Part shown: positions 23,601 to 37,400 of the stretch, one piece after another | Layout of the letters: each line of letters starts with the position of its first letter | Numbering within the stretch: position 1 is the stretch's first letter | Source of the DNA: Seison nebaliae | Lineage: Eukaryota; Rotifera; Pararotatoria; Seisonacea; Seisonidae | Reading direction: 5' to 3' | NCBI GenBank assembly: GCA_023231475.1 | Contig: JALJEE010000449.1 | Span: forward strand, 1-64,000 | Length of the DNA stretch: 64,000 bases | Program-made: the position numbers and the translations under genes | The notes under the pieces: generated by a model | Seen by the model: only the letters and a program-made list of their open reading frames with translations | Told to the model about the DNA's origin: nothing | Database searches by the model: none

Positions 23601-26596
23601 TGATAAACGACCAATAAACTCGAGAGAGAAATGTAAGAGTGACGGAGAAGAATTTAACTGATGAGTCATGACATCGATCAATAATTGATATCGATATTCC
23701 ACCCATAGAAACATGTGGGATGGTTTCCCCCTTTTCTTCCCCCTCAACACCAACGTAACATGTTTCTAGCATTTTTATTGAAAAACTTTCGATATTTCCG
23801 TTCGCCCAGTACATGACGAAAGAAATGGAGAAATAGTAGCTATTACGTCGATTGGGAAAGAAGATCTTACGAGAAGGAAAGAAGAAAGTTTTGAAAGGAA
23901 TTTATGACGACGAAAATAGAATCGATTGATTTCTTTCAAAATATTATTGTCTATAACTTTCCACTAGTAATTGTTTGTGTGTGAGTTGCCTCACAATTTT
24001 ACTGTTCTACAATTTTCCTACAAACAAAGAGAAATGTTTGTTCGTAGAACATTTCATTTTGAGCATTCTCAAGATTACATATCTTCGTTTAATTTGCACC
24101 TTTCAACTCCTATCAACACGATTTTCGTTAAATTCGTCCAAAGCTGCACTAAATTTCTTTCTCCAAATGTTTTCCTTCAATTCTCCATCACAGACATCGC
24201 CTTGTTTCCATCGAACAATTTTCATTTTTGTTTTACACAAAAAAAAAAAGAAACTGTTATAGTTTTTATGATTCCCTTTCATTGAAATTCGTTTCCGTAT
24301 GAAAAGTGTAATTTGCATGAAAAACTTTCGAAACTTTTTCATAAAATCATATTATTTTTATGATATTATTATCAGAATTCTCATAAATAGGAAATTATAT
24401 TAATCTTTCTCGTTAAGTGGAAGGAAGTTTTGTTTTTAAGAGTTTGTTCTCTATTGAATATTATTGATTTTCTTCTTTGTGGCGAGGAAGAATTTGAGAG
24501 TATTCGAATATATTCCTCAAAGAAATTCTCTGACATTTTTTTAATTTCTTATCACACTAATATCGATCGAATTGTTACTCATTCTAATAATGATAATTGG
24601 CATTTAATAATAATTATTTAGAGAATTGATGTATTATTGTTGAGTCAAGGTGAGATGGAATGAAATGCCATCCTAAAAAATAGTTATCACAATCTTTATC
24701 AACGAACCATTTCTCCAGCTCCTCTTAACAGACGACAAGAATTTATTGGAGAAAAATCTTATCTTATTTGTTCTCTCATAATTTCTACAATTAATCATTT
24801 TGCCTCATTTTATCTGATTCTTCATCATATTGAAGAGTCACTAGAATAATAGTTTCATTTTTCTAAATTTACTTCTACTCTCAAACAGATTTCCATTGCC
24901 ATCTGTGCGGTTCCTGCAGTTGCCGTAATTAGATGGTAATTGTTGAGGAATCCACTTTGAATTGATACCTTGAACTACGATGACGGAGTACCTGGATATT
25001 TCTTTAAAATAACGACATTTGTAACTACAAATTTTCCACATTTCTCTTCGTAATTTTTGGACATTTTTTCTTCTCCTTCGTAATTTTTCATATTTTTTCT
25101 TCTTCGAAATTTCTCGATGATTTTCTTTTAGAAATTTAACTATAAAAATAAGTGAGGTGAGAACTTGAATGGAAGAAAAGTTCCAGAATTATTTTATTTA
25201 AATTAATTATTGATAAATGTCCCAAAGTTCCATTTACCATTCGTCCGTATTGTTGGTTGGGGAAATGTCTTTTTTGTAAGGGAATTGAAAAGGTGAAAAT
25301 CTTGTCTAAAAGTTGAGTGAATGGAATAAAGAGAATGACGATGAAATAGTAGTTGTTGAAGACAAGTAAAGTTGTTGCGGGGAAGACTTGGGTAGAATAC
25401 TGTTATTAGATTTGAGGATAAGTGGGAAAACAAATGAGAAGTAATTGTTGGGAGGAATGATGATTTGTGTCATGTGAAGGTCAATGAAATAATTTTTGCA
25501 CAATACAATCATCACGTTTAATTGAAAGAAGTGAGAGAAAGAAGTTTATTCGTCTAATTCTTCCATTTAGTCGATGATATAACTAATCAGCGATGAAGGA
25601 ACCATCAGTTACTTTTATTGTCATTATGGTGGGCGAATGGGTTGTTGTGAAAGAATAGTTAGACCAAAACATATTGTCTGCAAACATCTGTGAGTAATTC
25701 GTCGATTATTTTTTCTTGGGTAAATAATCAGATGGAATTCTTCTCCTCACAGCTTTCCTCACACTTATCTCTAATAATGTTCATCGTCTCGCTCATTTTC
25801 TTACGTTTTTTCCTTATACTTTCGAACGTTTCGGGAACTAGTTCGAAAGAAATTCATGATAAGAAAAATTGATGAAAATACATTTCGAGTATGACCCGAT
25901 GTAGATGGATGGAGGAGGAGGAGATATCGTAATATTTCCTCCTATAGAGGTCATCATCCTCATCATGCTGATTCATTTAAATAGTCGTCGATGTTGAAAG
26001 AAGATACAAATAAAAAAAATTGTCTTTCCACAAGAAAGAAGTGGAGGAAGAATGAGGAAGATGAAGACGTACAAAAGTTTCGATAAACAACTCGATAATG
26101 GAATTGGCGATAGATGATGCCAGATGAAAATGTTGTTCGATATTTTTAGGATATGAGATAGACGGAAGAAATAAAACTCTTTCTATTTCATCTTCACAAA
26201 TCAAGTCGTAAAAATTCGAGGGAAAAAACATTATTCCTGGTAGGAAATTAGTTTCCATTATTACTCGATTTCCACCGGATAAGATCAATATTATCATTTT
26301 CGCTCATTCTCTCTTTTTTGTGGAAGTTGTGAAACATCAAGCCAAAAACTGTTTTTTCCTCCTTTCATATTTTCGGAAACAAAAGACTTACCCGATTCTT
26401 CCCGTCAATCATTTAATTTTTCCTTTCTAAATCGATTTTTTTGGCCATTTTCCATATTTTGTTCACAGAATTTTATGTGCGAAACAAATTTTATTTATTT
26501 TAATTTTTTTGATGTTTAATTAATCTTTTTTTAGAATGATTTTATTTTCTTAAGATTTATACTTTCTCAAAATTAGAAGACGTCAAATTAGAAGAA
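20669..26596. other. Gene-poor spacer, 5.9 kb
   Basis: Long AT-rich stretch after RpL17. It begins with a GAT-type trinucleotide run at 20755-20815. Scattered frames of 60-105 codons (for example 22092-22382 and 23971-24285 on the plus strand) are rich in Phe, Ile and Ser, as expected of translated T-rich non-coding DNA, and lack splice context. Distal regulatory DNA or a 5' non-coding exon of the TIAM gene could lie here; I see nothing that decides it. Confidence 0.5.
20755..20815. repeat. GAT/GAC trinucleotide microsatellite
   Basis: Imperfect (GAT)n with interspersed GAC and TAT triplets, just downstream of RpL17. Confidence 0.9.
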
Positions 26597-29500
26597 ATGA
26601 CGGAATGCAATATTGAAATTAGAGAGACAGGAATGTTATTCTTTCCAAATGTCATTCGACGATCAATGAGGAAAAGTGAGACATTCGCAAATCATTCTCA
26701 ATTGACAGAAACGGAAGAACAAATAGCCAACTTCCCCAACGACATGAATTGTTTGACGAGAGATGAGGATAACTGGCAACCTTCCTCCACCACCACCACA
26801 ACAACAACAACAACTATGATGGATAATTCGAAGAAAGATGGTTTAATTGATGATGAGATGGATCGTGAAGAAATCTATCAGAATTTGCAAAAAAGTTCCA
26901 TTTCTTATATGATTTTGTGTTTGAATTTTATAATGATCGTATCTGGATATGTTAATAAGAGAAGTTAATCGGTTATGCCATTATTCGATGTAATCGTAAA
27001 TTGAGCGTCGTTTAGCGGTTATTAGTCGTCGAAGAAAGGAAACTTCGTCGAATCGATCAATGTCTTATGTATTTGGGAGTTATAATATTGGGAGAGTATC
27101 GACGATGTATATCCTCTTCCCAATGGAAGGGGAACAGGAAGAAGATATTTTTATGAAAAGATTTCTTGCTGCGGTCGTTTTACTGCATTTCCTCATTGAA
27201 TATTTCAAATCTCTTCTCCCTCTCTCTTCCCTCCGTCTTACAAATTATTCAGAAGGAATCATTTCGGTCAACATATAAATCATAAGGGCGAAGCATGTTA
27301 CCCATCTCGGTTTGGAGGTGACGGTGATAATTCCACGCTTCCCATTTGCTCGAATAAACAGGAGCGTCTTATGTGTGTGTCTCATTCGATTCGGTTCGAT
27401 TTAAGACAAAAGGGAAATGACATTATTCTTTCGTTTCCATTAGAAGAATTCTGAATAAACAGAAGATGATTCCCATGTTCCACATACGTACCATCAAATG
27501 TATGGTATTTAAGTGAAGGAAAATCATAAGATCTCAAGCAATCATTAACCAAGTTCGACGACTGATAAATGACCCAGAATTGGGAATCCTCCTCCCACTC
27601 CCCAACGGACTTACTCCTCCGTTTCGTATCGATTGATGTAGATTGTTTTCGTATTTTTAGAATTTGTCGAATTTTTTTATGGAGTTCTTTTGTACTACAA
27701 TTCTGAAAAGAAAGAAAGAAAGAAGTGGAACGATAAACGATGATTCCATTCTTATTATCAGATGATGGAAGAGAGAAGAGGCACCTGTTCTTAATCGTAT
27801 GTTAATTGTGTGCTAGAATTGATATTTATGTTTCCTTTCATTTGGGGAAGGCAATGCTTATGTCGAATTGCATCGTTAGAGTTGCGGTGTGAAATTGATG
27901 ATGTTTCCACTTTCATAAGGACGTCCTTGAATGCGAACCAATTATGGAATACTCATTCAGATGATCCATCTCCATCCTCCACTAATAATCATCATATGAG
28001 TACGGGAATTGGCAACTGATGACTTATTATTCGGAAATTTTATTATATCATCATTTTGGAAACATCATTTTGCGATATCCGAATTATTGTTCCCCATTTG
28101 ATGAATGTCGAAGGATGATATGTTGAAAAAATTCTTTTTATTCTCTCCTAAATTAACCTTCGTCATTTGATTAATGATGGAATGTAATTACCGTAAAACG
28201 GTTTTTTAATTCGATTAATTGAGAGTGAAAGATCGAGGGAGAATGACAAAATGGTTGAGACATCACATCTAAAATCTTTTCAATTTCTTTCCTTACAGTC
28301 CCATCGATAATTGAAGACGATAATTATGAGGATCGATCGATAACTGATGAGAAAGTTGATGATAAGGAACGACTGTTTACTAGATTTAGTGGTTGTGAAA
28401 GTAGTATCGTATCGACCACGAAAAACAATTTAGATCATATCAACAAACGGATATCAGGAACGTGCCGAGCAGAAAGCGTTGATCTGAAGAAATGGAATAA
28501 TTGTATTAGTCGACGGAATTGGAAAGAGATTTCCGTACAACCCAATCGGCTCTCCTTATTAACAATTCAATCAACTCCTTCGCCGATAAGTTCCTATTTC
28601 TCCGAGAACGAATTGCTCAGTGAGCGATATCATCGACAAAGAACTAAACCACTTACGCCATATCAGATTCCGGAAGTTAGTACAATTCAACATTTATTTA
28701 TATACACCACATTTTGCATGATGAACGAATTGACCACGATTGAAGAAATTTATTCCATCTCAATGGATTCATCGATTATTTCCTTTCCACATTTATTCTC
28801 CTCTTCCGGTAATGATGATGTTCTCTTAATCAAATCGAAAACAATTTAGTCGTCTTCCCATTCTTACAATTCCATTATTCTTTCCAGATACTTTCTGCAA
28901 TTAAAATATTAAACCGCAACTATCTCCCTAAACACTAGTATTACGTATTCCTCCTCCAATTATCAATTTTACTTTAGAATAATTCGCTTAAATGGACAGT
29001 TGTTGTTCGATTTCTATTCCACAAAAATTTGTTCTTCTCATAAATGTTCTGTAGAAAAACGATAATCATTTAATTATCTGATGTGGTAGATGATGATGAT
29101 GTTGGATACGTGTAGTATTTAGATGGAAATCCAAATTGGAGTAAGGATTTGTATGTTCTCGAACAATGATCCTTTTTCCATTATACTTTTGTTCGTCCAT
29201 TTCTATCGATAATTCTTTAGATGATGTGGGTTGAATGTGGTAGTCAATTTGGTTGTGAAGAAAGTAAAGATTATTGATTTCATTCATTCTTTATGATTCC
29301 TCCATTTAATAGTTTAATACTATTCATCAGGAACACGTAAATTTACATATGGAATTATTCCAATAAAATTACACCTCCGAAAATTTGTTTTTTATGAAAT
29401 TTTATTAATTCTTTCTCCTCACTCAGTTTACATGTGAAATTGTGTGAACTATGAATATAAGTGTGTTTGTGTGTGGAATGTGAATATAAATGTGTGTGTG

Positions 29501-32500
29501 TGTGTGTGTGCTCGTGTCTGTCGACATATAAATGAATGAAAAAGTTCAATATAAAACGATTAAGTATTTTGTTTGGAAACATATCACAAACTCTTCACAA
29601 TATGGCGATCATAATTAGTTCTTTCTACTTTTGAATTCTTTTCCATCAATCCTCTCCTCTCATTTGTCGTCATCTTACAACTTAATGGATCATATTCGTT
29701 CTCTCACTAATTCCAAAGGAGTGAGTAGTTGCGATTCTTTCGTCACATTTCATGAATGGATTTTTACTTATCGTGTACGTGTAGTGGGAGGAATACCGTC
29801 GGTTAATGTCAGGTGACTATTCCTTTAATTATCAAAAATTGTCTGACGAAAAGGCAGGTTGTTCTTACGAAAATGGATGAATAATTGATGAAGACTTCGT
29901 AATTTACTCAATTACTCCATTCTACGCACACAAGCACAAAAACCTGATTTTGGGAATAAGTCAAACCAAAAGAAAATTAGCCGTTCGCAAATCATTTTCC
30001 GTTGGAGACCAGTCCCCTCCATACATTGGAAATCTTAACAGATCGACAATACTTTTCTAAATTGTTTAGTTTCTGACGTAACTTAATGGGAAAAGAAAAA
30101 AAGTTTATTGAAGATTTTCACTCGATATCAAGGAAATTCTCTTATTCATTCAACAACTTCTCCCTACAATTTTCTATGTTTATATTCACTGTTTATATCA
30201 ATATCTACAATCATCATTTTCCTATATACTCTATCAAATATGGAAAGAAACGGAGAATTGGGAAGTGTCTTTTTGGACACTTTCAAGTTGTCCGTAAGAA
30301 AGTTGATTTTTAATCGAACTAAAGATAAACGAGAAATAATTAAATGAAAATTAACTGAATAAAATTAGTAAATTGGACGAAAATAGAATTTGTAGTAATT
30401 TCAATAATGTCCGGACAGATCTCCCAATCATCTATCAAAAAGGACAGTTCTCAATTCTCATTGTGAACTTTTCTGCATTTTTTTCTCCTTAAATTTCTCA
30501 ATTCTAATCTGCCAATATTGAGACACATAAATTTTCAAAATGTTATTTTAGGCATCTCACAACTAGTACAATCTTCCCAATAGTTACAATAGTATCCAAA
30601 AATTCTGCCTAATTTTACAACACCAATTTATAGTGGCAAAAACCAAAATCGGTCAATTTACGATTATAAATTTAAAAAATTAAAAAAGTCCAAGAATGTC
30701 CCAAATTGGGATTGACAATTGTCCGGTTTCGTAGGAGCTTGGAGGATTGACAAATGTCCGTTAATCATATCGACATCATCTATTTTCATTAGATGATTTG
30801 TAACACTTACGGTTCTGTTCAACAAGGTTATGATTTTCTCCAAATCAAGTATTTACGTTGCCACTTGATTAGTGAAAGAATGTCTTGAAGAAAATTTTTT
30901 CTGAATTCATTCCATATTTGATCATTCTATTCGCCTCTTCACAAATTTCTCATAGAACGGTTGGTAAGAATACCAATAAAGTAAAGTCAATAAATTGAAT
31001 TTCTCTCTTGATAATACAAATAGAATCGGAGGTGTACTATTCACATAATTATTTCCGAATGGGAATTCATCCACGATTCAGTCCACCAACTTCTGCACTG
31101 CACAACAATAAGGAAGAATTGTATTATTATCTTCTTAAGGAATGTTGTGGAGAACGTCAATTATTAAGAGAAGTAGAATATGCATATTGATTATGAGGGA
31201 AAGCGGAAGTTATATCAAATTATAATCAGAACTACAAGACGACAATTCCTCTGTCTTCATGTCGATTACGTCAACCTATGGCTAATTTAGTTGGAGATAT
31301 TATTCAGTTTTCTCATCAGTTTCCATCCCAATACTTCTCTGCAATCGGAGAAGAAATATTTTCTCCACCTTTTCTTTAAGAGAAACAATTCCATTCATAT
31401 CACTCTATTAACCGATAAATATAATTTTAATTTTTTATTAAAGAATTAATTAACAAAGGAAAAAAGAATTAATTGTAAGTAAAATTTATTAATGTTTCCA
31501 AGCTGATCTATTCAGATTCTTTTCGTTAACTGTGGGAAACTGATATACCATCTAACAAATTTCAGTCAGTACCATGCTATGTGGAATATATTTCCGTTTC
31601 TCATTTATCAAAAAACGAACGAAGTAAATGGACCAAAAAGAATAATTGATAATTTTCTCCAGTTATCCTCCCGCTTTCTCTGTGGTTTTCTTTTTATGTT
31701 TAGTAATTTGTATGAATAAGAAGAAACTATAAATCTTTCAATGTTTCAAAAAAAAAATAAAGGGATTTTCTACTTAAACAAACTCCCACTTTCTTTTCAA
31801 CATACGAAATCATTCATCTTATCCCATTTTGGCCTTTTCTTCATTATCATTTTTTTTTGTCTCCAAATTTTCTCTCCATATCCCGAATTCGATGAATTTC
31901 TATAGAATTCATTAACATTCGTGACTGTGGAGATGAGAAAGTGAATTGACGCATCGAAATTTATGAGATGAGACCCAAAAAAATGAGATGATAACAATAA
32001 GTGAATTTGATGGATTTTGATGAAAAAAATTAAATTCAAATTTATGAGACAATTCTGAAAAGAGTCCTCGTTTATTATTCATAGAAGAAATGAATATCGT
32101 CAAATGATGATTGATTGTTCATGAATCGTTCAACCATTTGATCGAAATAAGTTGCGGCAAATTGTCTTTTCTTTCTTCTTTCTATTTATCTATTCAATGA
32201 ACTCCACTCCATCCATTCTCTAACACTTCTGGAAAATAAAGGTCTTCTAAACATTAATAGTAACGAACATGATCTAAATCAACAACATGAATAATTTCAA
32301 CATTAGATGATAATTTCTTTTGTTCTAAAAATTCTAGTGCCAAACCAATTTGTTTGGTAAATGCAACGAGAATGAACAAGTGAATTTATCAACACCTTTA
32401 TATGAATCACTGAGTGTTTTACACAACTCTTCCAAAACCCATTTAACAAACGATTCTACAATGATTACATCTGAATTCCATCAATCGCCCAATCCATCCA

Positions 32501-34463
32501 CCTACCACAAAATACGACGAACTGGGTTAGATTTCCTCGAAATTCAAATTTTCACAATCTCATTCTCCTTTGAAGTTGGTTACATTTCCGTAGTTGGTTA
32601 TTACCGAATCATAAATCACATCGATTATCATCTCCCAATAATCATGGAACGATTTTCGATTTTGGAAAGAAACAACAAAATTCCGAAGATTGTACCGATT
32701 ATCAGACAGTTCATGAAACATTCGCCAATCGACAAGACAATTGGAAATGGCACGGAAATATTTTCTCGATTCGTTGGAAGAAATATTGGGTGATACTTCG
32801 GGGACATTATCTCATGTTCTACGAATCGTCCGATGTGGACAATGAGACGAAACCGAAATTAATTTTAGACATCTACCAATCTTTAGCTCAATCGATGCCG
32901 GAACATCCGAAACGGGAGAATGTCTGGTGCCTCTCCACCGCCAAATCGAGTGTGTTCCTTTTCCAGGTAAGATTATTTTGTTTTTTTAAATAAAGAAAAA
33001 CATTTTCCTTAGTGTTCGACGTATCAAGAATTGGAATTATGGATTAATTCCATTCATTCGGTAATCGCTCATAAGATGTTGGAAGAAGTAACATTGGAAA
33101 CGGATTATGGGAGTGGAGAGAAGAAGAAGCAGCAGCAACTGATTATCAATGTAATTCAAGAACAGATCAACGATTTGAATAGCTTATGTTATCAGGAGTC
33201 AAATATGATATCATTAGCGGAATTACAACTTTCGAAGATGTATGAGAAGAAAGGAAACGGAACATTCTCATCAAGTGCTTTATCGCCTCACGAGGCAGTG
33301 AATGATAGAGTACGTCAACAGAAAACAAAATGTTCGATCGAAGAACAAATTAATGAATGGCATTTGCGAAAAGAATTGATTCTTCTTACCATTTTCCGCT
33401 ATCGATGTTATGCTTCGGCTCTCTTAGATAATGAGACGCCAAATCCTAAGGTTTTTTCTCTTATCACTCCTCTCATCCTTGATGTATCTCTCTTTCGTCT
33501 TATTATAATTTAATGTATTATTAGAGTATACTAGTTTCCGTATCGAAATTAACGAAGAATAATTTGAATCGAAGTCAAACGAACCTCAACATCTGTCCAT
33601 GTTCCGTATTCAATGTCTCCTGTCTCCATGCTTACATACATTTCATTCTCAATCTCTCCAAAATATTCGACATCTCCAAATACCTCAATTCGCCTCTAAA
33701 CAAGTCGACTGAACAACAATCAACAAACCGACAACAATCTATGCGAAATATTCCCATTGATAACATCAACCAGATCTGCCGAGTAAATACAGATGAATCA
33801 GTTTATGAGAATTATTATAGAAAAGACTATCATCGTATTTCTTTGTCGTCATTGAACAATGAACATGGACAGATTACGAATGAGGAGAATAAGAGCAACA
33901 AACTTCCTATTTTCCCAGATAGTTTCAGTGCTCAATTTAACAGTAGGAAATTGGTAGAGAAACGTTTTTCCGATTCATCACAGATGCGTCCCACTGATAT
34001 GGAGGGCGAAGGAATAAGATTTCGAAAGCACAATTCCAACAAACCATATGATAAGGATCGTTCTAGAAGCAAATCCCAAGAAATAATACATCACCTTCAC
34101 ACAAACCATCATCATCAACCGACAAATCGATTGAATCATCGTTCTCGTCAAGAAGACGCCGTACCGACTTCTGACTCAACTCAACGAATGTTCTATACGA
34201 TGAAAATATATGTGGTAGAACTGAAAGAGGTTTGTTCGTTTAGCATTCGATGTGCTTTCTTTCTTTTTCTTCCTTCCAAAAGTTCATTCCTTTTATTTAC
34301 TCCAAATAAAGTTGTAATTGTGTAGGAATGTTTACATACTCGTTGGGAACTATAGTGAATAATTTGATTGAGCAATGAAGGAAAGTAACGTCTTCGTCTT
34401 ACTATTCTTTCGAGGGATATTCATATTTATTTTCAAGTTTCTTCCTTTAACTTATTTAGTTTG

Positions 34464-34494
<31 letters not shown>

Positions 34495-37400
34495 CGTTCA
34501 TTGGAACTTCGTTTGTTTGTCCAATGTGAATTGAAAGAGAGAGAGAGAGAGAGGGAGAGAGAAAGAGAAAGAGAATGAAAACAACCACAACATATTCATA
34601 AAACGATTATGTCAAATCAGATCATTCCATCTAGATCATGAGAAGGAAGAAAAATTTGTTTTTAGTCGTTTAAGAGACGAAAGTAAATTCTCTTGATGTA
34701 TATCGATACATGTTACAGGTAATAATGGAAATGAGGAAGACCAGATTAACGGTGGCATCGTACGAAAAGGAAAAGAAGTGGCACTTCTTCCCATTTGTGT
34801 TTGATTGAATTAGGTTGATGAGACTAATCGAATTAATTTCGACACGACATTCAATTTCATAATGGAAACGATTAATCCTTTTAAATCGTCAAATTTACAC
34901 TCATATCAATAAAGAACTGACATCCATTCAAACCGATATTACAAAGAGATATAATCGATAATTATTAGTTTTCTTAAAAGGAGTCAAAGCGTCAAATCAT
35001 TTCGATTAACTGAAGAGGCAAACGTAAAATCAGTTGGGAGATATTTGTTGAGAATGAGGTAGAAGAGGAGATGATGTACTTCTAAAAAATATGTCTGTTA
35101 ACAAAGAAAAACTTATTCTCTCCCATCATACACACCACCAACTCTCATTATGATTATCTTCCTGTTCTTTCCGTTTACTTCGATTATCGTTCATTGGAAC
35201 ATCATTCATCATCATCCTCCACCACTCTTCCTCACTCGGAGGAGAAGAAGAAGAAGATCAATTTGAACTCAATGAGAAAAATGTTGAAAAGGAGAAGTTG
35301 AGTGAATTTTGTAAAATTGTTCGCAAATAAATACGGTGAGAAGTTTTAGGAAGCACCGGAAATAAGGAAGTTAATGGAATGGAGATAGAACGAAAATTTT
35401 TTCTGCAAAATAAATTTTTTTCTTGACATAATTTTTCTTCTTCACATAAATTGTCAATGAAAAATTTATGATAGTTATGAATTAATTCTCTTAATTTGAT
35501 GTGTTGCAGCATAAAGAAATCGATCTTGACATCGGTGATAGAATTGGAGGAATTCATGAGAAAATTTGCACCGAATGTCAATTTTGTTTAGATGATTATT
35601 TCATTCGATTACGACATCTTCGTCCAGCTACTGATCAACACTTGAACGATGAGGAGAATGATGATGAACAATTGAATTCATTCTCTTGCTCTTCAAACGG
35701 AAACAAACGAATAAATCATTCGGATTGTTGGTCCGTCTTGAGAGACGAGAAATTGTGGTGCAATTATTATTTTGATGCGATTCAACTACAACGAAAGTAT
35801 TTTATGTTGATCAATCTTCATTTGCCATTCAAAGATACTGGTGTTGTCTTCTTCATCAAACGAAAGGAATCGATGCAACAATATGGTGTTTATGTGAAGA
35901 AAGTGGAGAAACAATCGGAGGCGGAAGCGAATGATCTTCGTGAAATGGATGAACTCGTCCTCTTCAATAACAAACAAATCGACAAGATGTCCTTACAACA
36001 ATTACAATCGTATTTTATCAGTTTCTCTTGTCGAACTGATATGACGCAACCGATTCAAATCGGTTTAAAAGTGGTAAGGTTAACTATGTCACATTCATTT
36101 CCATTAGGCAACGATTCTCTTCCACATCCATTCCTCTATGTGTCTCTGATTCAACAGAAAAAATAATTCGATTCATTATACAATTAGGTGGGGAAGTGTT
36201 TTTTAGCCATGATATAATTGTAAGGAAAAGAATTTGCCGTCTGTTAACCAGAAATAATAAATAGAATATGTAGATTTTCAGAAAGATTTTTTGTAAAGAT
36301 GAAACAGGATTAATCAGTTATTCTTCTTCTTCTTCTTCTCATCCAGATCTCGAGCACCACCAAGCACTATGAGCAAATCTGAAATTAAGCAGATTAATTT
36401 GGAGAATGAACAAACTGGATGTGGCGGAACAATGAGGAAGCCGCCCACCGATAAGAAATCTCTATGGAATGCCAATGACAATCGTCAATCTCTCCATCGC
36501 ATCGATCAAACAAAAGTCAATTCGAACAGTAATCGAAGTAGTGGAATTAGTTGTAATGGATCCTCTTCCACCAATTCTAGCATCAACTGTGCACACATGA
36601 ATGACAATGTCAGTTCGAATGGAAGTGATACAAATTATGATCATTACGGCAACTATCAACATGTGGCGTCGAAAACGCCTAATAATTACACTGCTTATCG
36701 TTCTCAATTGATGAATAGGACACTAATGAAAAAAGATGAATCGTTTACTGATCAGAAGTTCAATCGAAAAATTCGAACTGAAGATAATGCTTATGACGAA
36801 TTACCATCATCCGAATACAATCATTCGAGTAACATGTTAATTAATCAAAAGAAAACAAATACTAACTACTTATCATCAATACCGAATAATTCGAGGAGAT
36901 ATGCTTTCCAATTCAATCATCCATCAATCAATTCATCACATAATCGTACATCGAACTATCAGAAACAACAACAACAACAACAACCAAATACTTCCAGATC
37001 CAAATCACTCGTCACTTCAATAAATCAGAAGAATATTTCGAGACCTAATCGAATTAGAAATCAATTGTTCGACAATACCGTCAATTCAAATAAGAACGAT
37101 ACAACAATCTCTTATGCGTGTGTGAATCGAATATGTGACGAGAATCATCGTCAGACACCCGCCAAACAATCGATAAATGCGAATAAGATTCCCATTCAAA
37201 AATCTCAATTTTTACAGCCAGTTAGTTTGTTCTCTAATTATCATTCATATCAATTCATATTTTATCCGTCTCAAAACGGAAATAAATTGAAATTCAAATA
37301 ATGGGAAGGATATTCCGTTTTTTCCGAAGAATTTTCCTCCTCTTTTTTTTACAATTTAAATACTTTTCCTACGAGACATTATTTCTCCATTGAGTAAATG

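Larger units (their letters stand above)
34230..35509 (+). other. TIAM intron of 1.28 kb
   Basis: Separates the exon ending MKIYVVELKE from the one beginning HKEIDLDIGDR; the join is in phase and falls in the Ras-binding region. The intron holds a GTTA tetranucleotide array at about 34457-34491 and a GA-rich array at about 34535-34575. Confidence 0.75.
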
